In this document: one piece after another, positions 7,356 to 13,461 of the stretch
How the letters are laid out: the number at the start of each line of letters is the position of its first letter
Position numbering within the stretch: the first letter of the stretch is position 1
Assembly (NCBI GenBank): GCA_964649415.1
Contig: CAZYSK010000103.1
Span: forward strand, 1-17,971
Length of the DNA stretch: 17,971 nt
DNA from: CAZYSK01 sp964649415
GTDB lineage: Bacteria > Chloroflexota > Anaerolineae > B4-G1
Direction: 5' to 3'
Translations under genes and position numbers: made by a program
The notes under the pieces: generated by a model
Told to the model about the DNA's origin: nothing
Database searches by the model: none
Seen by the model: only the letters and a program-made list of their open reading frames with translations

Positions 7356-7431
7356 TTCGTGATGCTCCTTTGGTTGATGATCGGTGCGGATGGTTGATCA
7401 TGAGTACAGACATCCCGCTTCACAGACGCCG

Positions 7432-7479
7432 GAAACCAGGTTTTTTCATGCGATGGCACATCGCCAAAGACCTGGTTTC
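7432..7479. repeat. Nested inverted repeat upstream of glyA-gcvT
   Basis: GAAACCAGGT (7432-7441) pairs with ACCTGGTTTC (7470-7479). Inside it, GCGATG (7450-7455) pairs with CATCGC (7459-7464) around a 3-nt loop. It lies in the divergent intergenic region, 77 bases upstream of the GlyA-GcvT start, and looks like a dispersed palindromic element. GGCACATCGCCAA from its inner part (7455-7467) recurs exactly at 7622-7634. Confidence 0.75.
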
Positions 7480-7518
7480 TCTTGGTTAATCCTCACGCGC
7501 CTTGGCCGGCACGGCGGA

Positions 7519-7555
7519 CCCCGCTTCAGCGGGGGCCTGCGGGCACCTGGTGCCC
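7519..7555. repeat. Two consecutive short hairpins
   Basis: CCCCGC-TTCA-GCGGGG (7519-7534) is followed by GGGCAC-CTG-GTGCCC (7541-7555). Both are perfect six-base stems with 3-4 nt loops. No T-run follows, so I do not call them terminators; they add to the cluster of palindromes in this intergenic region. Confidence 0.65.
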
Positions 7556-7591
7556 CGATATTGTAACATTGACAGGTGATGCGGGCAAGGT

Positions 7592-7603
7592 GCCGATATC
7601 GGC
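7592..7603. promoter_or_regulatory. 12-bp perfect palindrome, possible operator
   Basis: GCCGATATCGGC is self-complementary over 12 bases and lies about 90 bases upstream of the candidate promoter at 7693-7725. A dimeric regulator site is possible, but short palindromes arise by chance in GC-rich DNA and no promoter hexamers line up with it. Confidence 0.25.
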
Positions 7604-7621
7604 CACTCACATGCGCAATTG

Positions 7622-7650
7622 GGCACATCGCCAATCTACCAACCTACCAA
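7622..7650. repeat. Repeat copy plus CTACCAA low-complexity tract
   Basis: GGCACATCGCCAA (7622-7634) is an exact copy of 7455-7467. It merges into AATCTACCAACCTACCAAC, the same kind of tract that is found inside the capA-like gene at 16301-16382. Confidence 0.6.
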
Positions 7651-7692
7651 CAACGTCCGCCTTGACGCAATTACATCACATTTCCCTTACCT

Positions 7693-7725
7693 CTTCATAA
7701 TTCCTTCATAGGTCTGTGGCATACT
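7693..7725 (+). promoter_or_regulatory. Candidate OmpR/PhoB-type activated promoter
   Basis: CTTCATA occurs twice (7693-7699 and 7704-7710) at 11-bp spacing, about one helical turn, as expected for tandem binding of an OmpR-family dimer. Nine bases later TGG-CATACT (7717-7725) fits an extended -10 hexamer, and there is no good -35, which matches the layout of PhoB-type activated promoters where the operator replaces the -35. Transcription would begin near 7732 and run into the 44-aa gene at 7776. The response regulator at 9480 lies in the same run and is the obvious candidate binder. The layout is seen; the function is inferred. Confidence 0.5.
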
Positions 7726-7775
7726 GGGGCCAGATTGAAGAAAGCCAGACGGCACTACACTAAGGAGGTGCGACC

Positions 7776-7910
7776 ATGCAGGTAGCGAACCGGACTTCGG
7801 CAAGTGGTAGAATGACCCTTATGGCCCGTGTGATCGTCGGACTGGTCTTGCTGGCCGTGGTGACCGGACTGTGGGTCTGCCTTTGGGTGCCGCCCGGGCT
7901 GACATTCTAG
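7776..7910 (+). CDS. 44-aa single-span membrane peptide
   Basis: A short gene supported by an excellent Shine-Dalgarno (AAGGAGG at 7762-7768, 7 nt before the ATG). The product has a polar, basic N-terminus (MQVANRTSASGR) and one clear hydrophobic span (about residues 16-37, ARVIVGLVLLAVVTGLWV), ending VPPGLTF. It is followed 25 bases later by the next gene with its own AGGAGG. It sits directly behind the candidate OmpR-type promoter and at the head of the run that leads to the two-component system. No family is recognised; a small membrane regulator or accessory subunit is possible but unproven. Confidence 0.7.
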   Translation: MQVANRTSASGRMTLMARVIVGLVLLAVVTGLWVCLWVPPGLTF

Positions 7911-7935
7911 CCAACATACAATCCCAGGAGGTGAA

Positions 7936-8415
7936 ATGGAAATGGCTAAAGACAAGAATTGGTTTCTGTGGAGAGCGCTGGCATCATTGGTCTTGGTTGG
8001 TCTATTGATCGCAGGAGGCGTGGCGCTTCACTACGCGGGGTGGGCGCAGGGTTACCAGGCAGGCCAACTGGTGACTGAGGGTGAGGAAGCAGCAGCGTCG
8101 GTGTATCCGCCCTACGTGGGCCGGCCCTTTGGATTCGTGCCCTATCTGTTCGGGGCGGGGGTCTTGGTCAAGGTCGTGCTCTTGCTGGCGTTCATCGGTA
8201 TCGTTGGGAAGCTCATTCGCCTGTTCATCTGGGGCGCGGCCTGGCGGCCGGCGATGGCCGGGCCGTGGCCGGGGCATTGGCACCGTGGCTACTCGCATCG
8301 CGCTGCACGCTGGCACAGGCCGCACGGCCCCGTCCCGCCCTGGTACTGGGGGTGGTACGGCCCGTCCGGCGAGGAGATGGGGGAACCCGACGCCGAGGCG
8401 GACGCGCAGGCGTAG
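7936..8415 (+). CDS. Two-TM membrane protein with His/Trp/Pro-rich C-terminal tail
   Basis: A 159-aa unknown. It has two hydrophobic spans (about 13-34 and 71-98). The segment between them contains the short YPPY stretch (57-60). After the second span the tail (103-143) is rich in Trp, His, Pro, Gly and Arg, with His at 114, 116, 121, 127 and 130 and a WYWGWYGP stretch; the end is acidic (EEMGEPDAEADAQA). The tail composition suggests metal or anionic-ligand binding, though this is inference. AGGAGG (7926-7931) lies 4 nt before the ATG at 7936 and 10 nt before an in-frame ATG at 7942, so the start may be either. It lies between the 44-aa peptide and a methyltransferase in a run leading to a histidine kinase that has a similar His/Trp-rich segment. 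Confidence 0.8.
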   Translation: MEMAKDKNWFLWRALASLVLVGLLIAGGVALHYAGWAQGYQAGQLVTEGEEAAASVYPPYVGRPFGFVPYLFGAGVLVKVVLLLAFIGIVGKLIRLFIWGAAWRPAMAGPWPGHWHRGYSHRAARWHRPHGPVPPWYWGWYGPSGEEMGEPDAEADAQA

Positions 8416-8426
8416 GGCCGGGTGGG

Positions 8427-8479
8427 AACGCGCGGGGGGTCCGGCGGACTGGAGCAATCCGGCGGATCACCCGCGCGTT
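8427..8479. repeat. Palindromic element with conserved inner core
   Basis: Perfect 10-bp outer stem AACGCGCGGG (8427-8436) / CCCGCGCGTT (8470-8479), enclosing CGGACT-GGAGC-AATCCG (8445-8461). The inner core matches the cores at 13395-13411 and 1931-1947. It lies in the 114-base gap between the two-TM gene and the methyltransferase gene, where it could attenuate or process the transcript. Confidence 0.8.
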
Positions 8480-8529
8480 TGCTCGGATTGGGTAGGGGCG
8501 CGTGTGTACCTGCCCGGTAAGGAGGTATC

Positions 8530-9069
8530 ATGATCGAGTCTGTAGACAAGCGTATGCCCAATGTGATGTTCAAGGGAATGGCTTTCATGTTCAGGTTGCG
8601 CGACTTCCTGGAGCCGCGCAGCAAGGTCCTGGACGAGGTGGAGATCAAGCCAGGATACCACGTGCTCGACTACGGCTGCGGCCCCGGCGGGTACATTGCG
8701 GAGACGGCGGAGCGAGTCGGAGAATCGGGGATGATCTACGCGCTGGACATCCACCCGCTGGCGCTCCAGAGCGTTGCCGGCATCGCCCGTCGGGAGGGGC
8801 TGACGAACGTAGAGACCATCCTGTCTGAGTGCAAGACCGGATTGCCCGACGGCAGTCTGGACCTGGTCCTGTTGTACGACATCTTCCACATGCTGAGCGA
8901 TCCCCAGGCTATCCTGACGGAGTTGCACCGCGTGTTGAAGGCCGGCGGCGCGCTGTCGTTTCACGATCCGCACATGCGGGAGGACGACATCGTCGCCGGG
9001 GTGACGGGCAGTCATCTGTTCAGGCTGGCGCAGAAGGGTGAGTACATCTACGGCTTCGCGCCGATTTGA
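8530..9069 (+). CDS. Class I SAM-dependent methyltransferase (UbiE-like)
   Basis: A 179-aa Rossmann-fold methyltransferase, substrate unknown. Motif I is VLDYGCGPGG (45-54), the acidic end of strand 2 is D73 in YALDIHP, motif II is in DLVLLYDIFHML (111-122), and the C-terminal HRVLKAGGALSFHD (133-146) is the usual motif III region. Its length is short but complete for the core fold, with no substrate-capping domain. TAAGGAGG is 4 nt before the ATG. There is no signal peptide or membrane span, so it is cytosolic. It lies within a run of small membrane proteins and a two-component system, which gives little hint of the substrate; small molecules or lipids are as likely as proteins. Confidence 0.9.
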   Translation: MIESVDKRMPNVMFKGMAFMFRLRDFLEPRSKVLDEVEIKPGYHVLDYGCGPGGYIAETAERVGESGMIYALDIHPLALQSVAGIARREGLTNVETILSECKTGLPDGSLDLVLLYDIFHMLSDPQAILTELHRVLKAGGALSFHDPHMREDDIVAGVTGSHLFRLAQKGEYIYGFAPI

Positions 9070-9193
9070 TGGTTGGCGGTCTCCCCTTAGGCACCCTGCA
9101 GGGCGCGGTATCGTCGTGCCGGGTGCTGGGGGAGATTCCCACGTACTGGGCGGTGCGAGTCTTCCGAAGTGCGGGGACGAGAAGGAGGAGGCG

Positions 9194-9418
9194 ATGGGGC
9201 GGGACCAATCCGTCGGCCAGGAGGCTGGCAGGCAAGAGGACTGGCTGGCGTTGTTCGATGCGTACGGTGTACAGTACGTGGCCCTCGACCGCAGCGATGA
9301 TCGCGAACTGATGGCGCTTCTCCGGTCGGAATCCGGGTGGCGTGTTGACTTCGAGGACGGGGAGGCGGTTCTGTTCGTGCGTTCCAGGGGTGCTCGGGGG
9401 CCTGGCCGCGGCGCGTGA
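9194..9418 (+). CDS. 74-aa hypothetical protein
   Basis: A short soluble, acidic protein. The ATG at 9194 is directly preceded by AAGGAGGAGG (9182-9191), a strong ribosome site; an upstream in-frame start at 9038 lies inside the methyltransferase gene and lacks one. The body reads LFDAYGVQYVALDRSDDRELMALL, then GWRVDFEDGEAVLFVR. This phrasing reminds me of the C-terminal tail of large membrane glycosyltransferase-like proteins, but here it stands alone. That likeness is from memory and unverified. The methyltransferase is 124 bases upstream and the response regulator 61 bases downstream. Function unknown. Confidence 0.6.
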   Translation: MGRDQSVGQEAGRQEDWLALFDAYGVQYVALDRSDDRELMALLRSESGWRVDFEDGEAVLFVRSRGARGPGRGA

Positions 9419-9479
9419 GCGCGCGGGATTTGCGTATTCGGCAGGTTTGTGATAGAAAGGGCGTTCAGTGTGATGAGAC

Positions 9480-10166
9480 ATGAAGGGGATAATCCTCGTC
9501 GTAGACGACGAACCGAAGATCGTTAGGCAGGCGTACGATTACCTGGAGAAGGGCGGCTACGGGGTGGTCACGGCCGGTGACGGAAAGACGGCGCTGGCCG
9601 TGGCGCGACACGAGCGACCCGATTTGGTCGTGCTCGATCTGAACCTGCCAGGGATGGACGGCCTGGATGTATGCCGGGCGCTGCGGCGGGAGTCGGACGT
9701 GCCGATCATCATGCTCACCGCCCGCGTCGAGGAGACCGACCGGTTGATCGGGCTAGAGCTGGGCGCAGACGACTATATCACGAAGCCGTTCTCCCCGCGC
9801 GAGCTGGTGGCCCGCGTGCGGGCGGTCCTGCGCCGCGTGCAGGGGGGCGTCCGCACGCCTGGCCTCATTCGAGCGGGTGATCTGGAGATCGACCTGCACG
9901 GGCACGCCGTCACGCGCGCGGGTGAGCAGATCCACCTGACCCGCACCGAGTTCAACCTGCTGGCGACGCTGGCACAGCACCCGGGCCAGGCCTTCAGCCG
10001 GGCCCAGCTCCTGGATCGGGTGCACGGTGTCGCCTACGATGGCTATGACCGCAGCATCGATGCCCACATCAAGAACATGCGCCGCAAGCTGGAGCCGGAT
10101 CTGTCGGAGCCACGCTACGTGCTCACCGTGTACGGTATCGGCTACAAGTTCGCCGACGAGGTGTGA
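9480..10166 (+). CDS. OmpR/PhoB-family response regulator
   Basis: A 228-aa DNA-binding response regulator. The receiver domain (1-120) has the acidic pocket D9-D10, phospho-acceptor D53 (VLDLNLPG), T80 (IMLTAR) and K102 (TKPF), so phosphorylation chemistry is intact. The C-terminal winged helix (about 134-226) shows the OmpR-class HLTRTEFNLLATLAQHPG segment and the terminal VYGIGYKF hairpin. Its stop overlaps the first possible start of the downstream histidine kinase, so the two are translationally coupled and form a cognate pair. A weak SD (GATGAGA) precedes the ATG. Its likely target is the tandem CTTCATA promoter at 7693-7725, which would make the run autoregulated; this is inference from site architecture. 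Confidence 0.96.
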   Translation: MKGIILVVDDEPKIVRQAYDYLEKGGYGVVTAGDGKTALAVARHERPDLVVLDLNLPGMDGLDVCRALRRESDVPIIMLTARVEETDRLIGLELGADDYITKPFSPRELVARVRAVLRRVQGGVRTPGLIRAGDLEIDLHGHAVTRAGEQIHLTRTEFNLLATLAQHPGQAFSRAQLLDRVHGVAYDGYDRSIDAHIKNMRRKLEPDLSEPRYVLTVYGIGYKFADEV

Positions 10167-10168
10167 CT

Positions 10169-11416
10169 GTGCGACCCAGCAAGCACGGGGACGAGGAGCG
10201 TTGGACCGGGCCCTGGCCGGAGGAGGATTGGGACTGGCACCATCGACCGTTCAGAGGGCGGCGGATGCATTTCCACAGGCACACGCCTCCCCGGTGGATG
10301 GGGCGGCCCAGTCCTGGCGAACTGCGCGAGTGGCGAAGGAAATGGCGGGAGAGCTACCGCCACAAGCGTGCCCCGCTCTTTCTCCGCTTCATCGCCATCT
10401 TTGGCCTCATCGTCCTGCTCGTGCTGGGCGGGATGGCGGCGCTGGCGTTTGTGCTCACGCGGGTGTTTGGCGGCACGGGCCAGACGGCGGCGCTCGTATG
10501 GGTTGGGGGCATCGTGCTGGCGCTGGGGTTGCCGTTTCTGGCGATTGCCTTCGCCGTGGAGGCCTTTCAGGACATCGCCACGCCGTTGGCCGACCTGGTG
10601 ACGGCGGCCGAGCAGGTCGCCAAGGGAGATCTCGGCGTGCGCGTGGAGGTCAAGAAGCGTGGGCAGTTCAACCGCCTGGCTGCTTCCTTCAACCGCATGC
10701 TCGAGGAGTTGGAGCGGGCCGATCAGCGACGCCGCAACCTCACTGCCGACGTGGCCCACGAACTGCGCACGCCCCTGCACATCATCCAGGGTAACCTCGA
10801 AGGTATCCTCGACCGCGTGTACGATCCGACGGACGAGCACGTCGAGGCCACCTTGGATGAGACCCGGTCGCTGGCGCGCCTGGTAGACGATCTGCGGACG
10901 CTTTCGCTTGCTGAGGCGGGTCAACTGCCGCTGCTGTCCGAGCCGGTGGACGTGGCCGAGCTGTTGGCCGACGTGCGTACCAGCTTCAGCGGCCAGGCTG
11001 AGGCGGCGGGACTCGAACTCACTCTCGACCTCGATGGTGACCCGTCTGAGCTGAGGATCACCGGCGACGTCGGGCGTCTGGACCAGGTGCTGGGCAACCT
11101 CATGGCCAACGCGGTGCGCCATACCGCCGCCGGGGGCTCCATCACGCTGCGGGCGCGCCCAATGGACGGCGCGGTGCTCATAGCTGTGCAGGATACCGGC
11201 GGGGGCATCCCGGCCGAGGATCTGCCCTACATCTTCGATCGCTTCTGGCGCGGCGACCGCTCCCGCTCGCGGGCTGAGGGCGCGGGCAGCGGCCTGGGAC
11301 TGGCCATTGCCCGGCAATTGGTGCAGTCTCATGGCGGCCAGATCAGCGTGGAGAGCCGGGTGGGCCAGGGGACGACCTTCTCCATCCAGCTACCAGTTCG
11401 TAGTAGGCGCGGATGA
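10169..11416 (+). CDS. Sensor histidine kinase, short periplasmic loop, His/Trp-rich N-terminus
   Basis: A 415-aa membrane histidine kinase partnered with the response regulator upstream. I prefer GTG 10169 because GAGG (10158-10161) is 7 nt upstream; GTG 10163, overlapping the regulator stop, is only 1 nt from it. Residues 1-70 are cytoplasmic and unusual, rich in Trp, His and Arg (WDWHHRPFRGRRMHFHRH at 21-38). Two TM spans follow (about 73-97 and 108-130) with a loop of only about ten residues, so there is no real extracytoplasmic sensor domain. Then come HAMP (about 131-185), H-box VAHELRTP with H197, N-box GNLMANAVRH with N314, DTGGGI (342-347) and GSGLGL (373-378). All catalytic boxes are intact. 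A signal within the membrane, or read by the N-terminal segment or an accessory protein such as the 7936 product, would fit. Confidence 0.94.
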   Translation: MRPSKHGDEERWTGPWPEEDWDWHHRPFRGRRMHFHRHTPPRWMGRPSPGELREWRRKWRESYRHKRAPLFLRFIAIFGLIVLLVLGGMAALAFVLTRVFGGTGQTAALVWVGGIVLALGLPFLAIAFAVEAFQDIATPLADLVTAAEQVAKGDLGVRVEVKKRGQFNRLAASFNRMLEELERADQRRRNLTADVAHELRTPLHIIQGNLEGILDRVYDPTDEHVEATLDETRSLARLVDDLRTLSLAEAGQLPLLSEPVDVAELLADVRTSFSGQAEAAGLELTLDLDGDPSELRITGDVGRLDQVLGNLMANAVRHTAAGGSITLRARPMDGAVLIAVQDTGGGIPAEDLPYIFDRFWRGDRSRSRAEGAGSGLGLAIARQLVQSHGGQISVESRVGQGTTFSIQLPVRSRRG

Positions 11417-11447
11417 AGCGGACATCGGTCGTATGACAGAGGACTCT

Positions 11448-12623
11448 ATGACAACGAAGCCAGCTTTTCAGTTTGACCTGCTCGCGACCGACGGTCGCGC
11501 CCGCGCTGGGCTGCTCCATACGCCCCACGGGCAGGTGCCCACGCCTATCTTCATGCCCGTGGGCACTCAGGCCACCGTCAAGGCGGTCTCGCCGCGCGAC
11601 CTCGAGAACCTTGAGGCCAGGGTCGTCCTGGCCAACACGTACCATCTCTACCTGCGCCCGGGCGATGAACGCATCGCGCGCCTGGGCGGTCTGCACGCGT
11701 TCATGGGATGGGATGGCCCTATCCTGACCGACTCCGGCGGCTATCAGGTCTACAGCCTGGCCGAGCGGCGCCAGGTTGACGCCGACGGCGTCACGTTCCG
11801 CTCCCACATAGATGGCTCCGAGCACCGATTCACGCCGGAAAAGGTCATCGCCATTCAGGAGAACCTTGGAGCGGACATCATCGTCTGCCTCGATGAGTGC
11901 ACTGTGCCCTCGGATTACGACTACAACGTCGAGGCGCTGGCGCGCACCCACGCCTGGGCCGAGCGCTGCCAGGCTGCCCAGACCCGCGACGACCAGGCCC
12001 TGTTCGGCATCGTCCAGGGGGGCGTCTTCCCGGATCTGCGGGAGCAGTCGGCCCGCTTTCTCACCGCCCGGGGTTTCACCGGCTACGCAATCGGCGGCCT
12101 GAGCGTCGGCGAGACCAAGATGGAGATGCACGCCATGCTCGAGGTGGTGGATCCGCTGCTGCCGGTCCGCCGGCCACGCTACCTGATGGGCGTGGGCACC
12201 CCGGAGGACTTGGTGGAGGGAGTGGCTCGTGGCGTCGACATGTTCGACTGCGTCCTGCCCACCCGGATGGCGCGCACTGGCACGGCGCTGACGCACACAG
12301 GGCGCATCAACCTGCGCAATGCCCGTTTCGCCGATGACCCGCGCCCGATTGAGGCCGGCTGCGCCTGCTACGCGTGCACCCACTTCAGCCGCGGCTACAT
12401 CCGTCACCTGGTCCACGCCCGGGAGATCCTGGCCCACCAGTTGCTCTCGATCCACAATCTCCACGTGCTGCTGGCGATTGCCCGCGAACTCCGCGAGGCG
12501 ATCCTGGCGGGCGGGTTCCAGGCGTACCGGGAGGGCTTCTGGCAGGCGGTAGCTGCGGGCACTGGGGACGAGGCAAGCGGCCAGGATGGCCGCGGTCCGG
12601 TTGGTCGTGTGCCCGGCAAGTGA
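11448..12623 (+). CDS. tgt: Queuine/preQ1 tRNA-guanine transglycosylase
   Basis: Exchanges guanine 34 of GUN-anticodon tRNAs for preQ1 (bacteria), a step in queuosine synthesis; cytosolic zinc enzyme. The 391-aa product covers the whole TIM-barrel family: MPVGTQATVKAV (36-47), TDSGGYQVYSL with D95 (94-104), FGIVQGG (186-192), GGLSVGE (216-222), GVDMFDCVLPTR with the family nucleophile D264 (262-273), and the zinc ligands C305, C307, C310 and H336. The ATG at 11448 has AGAGG 5 nt upstream; an in-frame ATG at 11433 is possible, while farther starts lie inside the kinase gene. It starts 31 bases after the kinase stop on the same strand, so readthrough is likely, although the functions look unrelated. 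No other queuosine genes are visible. Confidence 0.97.
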   Translation: MTTKPAFQFDLLATDGRARAGLLHTPHGQVPTPIFMPVGTQATVKAVSPRDLENLEARVVLANTYHLYLRPGDERIARLGGLHAFMGWDGPILTDSGGYQVYSLAERRQVDADGVTFRSHIDGSEHRFTPEKVIAIQENLGADIIVCLDECTVPSDYDYNVEALARTHAWAERCQAAQTRDDQALFGIVQGGVFPDLREQSARFLTARGFTGYAIGGLSVGETKMEMHAMLEVVDPLLPVRRPRYLMGVGTPEDLVEGVARGVDMFDCVLPTRMARTGTALTHTGRINLRNARFADDPRPIEAGCACYACTHFSRGYIRHLVHAREILAHQLLSIHNLHVLLAIARELREAILAGGFQAYREGFWQAVAAGTGDEASGQDGRGPVGRVPGK

Positions 12624-13296
12624 CAGCCAGCACGTAGCACTGCGCCTCCTTCCGCGCCTGCTGGCACTGCTCGTCCTGGCGCTGTTACCCCGTTCCATTC
12701 CGATCTTTCCCTGGCAAGTCTACACTTTTCGCGCCGGTTCCTTCACCGTTCACGCCCCCCGCCACCTCCTGCCTCCTGCTTCTTGTATCCTGCCCCCTGC
12801 CTCTTCCCACCTGCCCCCCGACTGGCACGTCACCGCCTCCGTGTTGGCCGACGTCACCTACGATGGCGTCCCCGAGTGGGTGCTGGTTGTCTGGAGGCCC
12901 TGGCGCGACTGGCCCATCCAGCGCTGGCTGCCGGTCCCCAGTCCCATCGCCGGTTTCCACGACGCGGCGGGGGATAGCTGTCACCTGATCCTTATCGATC
13001 CAGACGACGGACGTGAGATCTGGGCCGGGTCCGCGTTGCCCGTGCCGCTCGTCACCATAGCCGTCGGCGATGTGGACGGCGATGGGCGCAACGAGGTCGT
13101 GACGCTGGAGGGGGACTACCGGACCGGACGCGGCGGTCGCGCCACCCACGTCGGCGTCTGGCGCTGGGAGGACTTCGGCTTCGTGATGGAATGGCGCTCA
13201 CCCGCTGGCACCTTCGAGGGCGCGATTTCCGGGCCTCCAAGGCTCTGCTTGACCGACGTGGACAAAGACGGTATACTGGACGTTGCCGTTCGCTGA
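12586..13296 (+). CDS. Secreted FG-GAP/VCBS-repeat-like protein
   Basis: A 236-aa protein, probably exported. Residues about 18-36 (LRLLPRLLALLVLALL) look like a signal peptide or anchor. Two calcium-binding-loop-like motifs of the FG-GAP/VCBS type are clear, GDVDGDGRNEV (161-171) and TDVDKDGILDV (223-233), with a degenerate one at ADVTYDGVPEWVLV (89-102). Whole integrin-like propellers need seven such blades, so this short protein is a partial propeller or a truncated gene. Residues 60-80 come from a CCTGCCTCCTG-type low-complexity tract. The start at 12586 overlaps tgt by 38 bases and lacks a good SD; in-frame TTG 12601 or GTG 12607 are alternatives. It precedes the DUF3160 lipoprotein gene. 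Confidence 0.7.
   Translation: MAAVRLVVCPASDSQHVALRLLPRLLALLVLALLPRSIPIFPWQVYTFRAGSFTVHAPRHLLPPASCILPPASSHLPPDWHVTASVLADVTYDGVPEWVLVVWRPWRDWPIQRWLPVPSPIAGFHDAAGDSCHLILIDPDDGREIWAGSALPVPLVTIAVGDVDGDGRNEVVTLEGDYRTGRGGRATHVGVWRWEDFGFVMEWRSPAGTFEGAISGPPRLCLTDVDKDGILDVAVR
12763..12815. repeat. CCTGCCTC-type low-complexity tract inside the FG-GAP gene
   Basis: Repeated CTCCTGC / CCCCCTGC / CTCTTCC units on the plus strand, encoding the Pro/Leu/Ser-rich stretch LLPPASCILPPASSHLPP. It lies just after the presumed signal peptide and preserves the frame. Confidence 0.7.
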
Positions 13297-13348
13297 GGCG
13301 CAGGCTGCCGGTCTCAACATCGTGCCTGGACCGCCGCCATTCTGATGG

Positions 13349-13461
13349 GATGTTCAAGTCTAGGGTAGATACCGGACGGACCGCGGGCATCCGTCGGATT
13401 GGAACAATCCGCGCCCGCTCGTCCGGTGATTGGGAGGTGTCGCGATGTTTAAGTCTAGAGT
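13349..13461 (+). repeat. Duplicated start of the DUF3160 gene
   Basis: GATGTTCAAGTCTAGGGT (13349-13366) and GATGTTTAAGTCTAGAGT (13444-13461) match at 16 of 18 bases. The second is the real start of the lipoprotein gene; the first has the same ATG-TTx-AAG-TCT-AGx opening but runs into another frame. Between the copies lies the palindromic element 13371-13427, followed by the functional SD, so the arrangement resembles a target-site duplication or a local tandem duplication. Confidence 0.8.
13371..13427. repeat. Palindromic element upstream of the DUF3160 gene
   Basis: Outer stem ACCGGACG (13371-13378) / CGTCCGGT (13420-13427), second stem GCGGGC (13383-13388) / GCCCGC (13413-13418), and inner hairpin CGGATT-GGAAC-AATCCG (13395-13411). 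The same inner core within another GC-rich stem is found at 8427-8479. In the mRNA it would fold 17 bases before the start codon of the lipoprotein gene, ahead of its SD. Confidence 0.82.

Noticed and set aside
7356..7430. Glycine riboswitch or THF riboswitch in the leader of glyA-gcvT
   Set aside because: The leader is short and I could not find the conserved paired core of either class; only two imperfect TGGTTGAT repeats (7371 and 7391) are seen.
9430..9456. Promoter just before the response regulator gene (TTGCGT and GATAGA)
   Set aside because: Spacing is only 15 bases and both hexamers are weak; the upstream promoter at 7693-7725 explains expression at least as well.
10142..11332. Long open frame on the minus strand opposite the histidine kinase (396 codons)
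   Set aside because: The plus strand encodes an unmistakable kinase with all catalytic boxes; the opposite frame has Arg/His/Gln-rich composition, no recognisable motif and is a by-product of high GC and codon bias.
11307..11447. Longer N-terminus for tgt starting inside the kinase gene
   Set aside because: It would overlap 110 bases of the kinase and gives no family sequence; the ATG at 11448 has an SD and starts at the expected distance from the first Tgt motif.
11343..12698. Long minus-strand frame opposite tgt (451 codons)
   Set aside because: Tgt is certain from its zinc and active-site motifs; the antisense frame has no domain signature and no good ribosome site.
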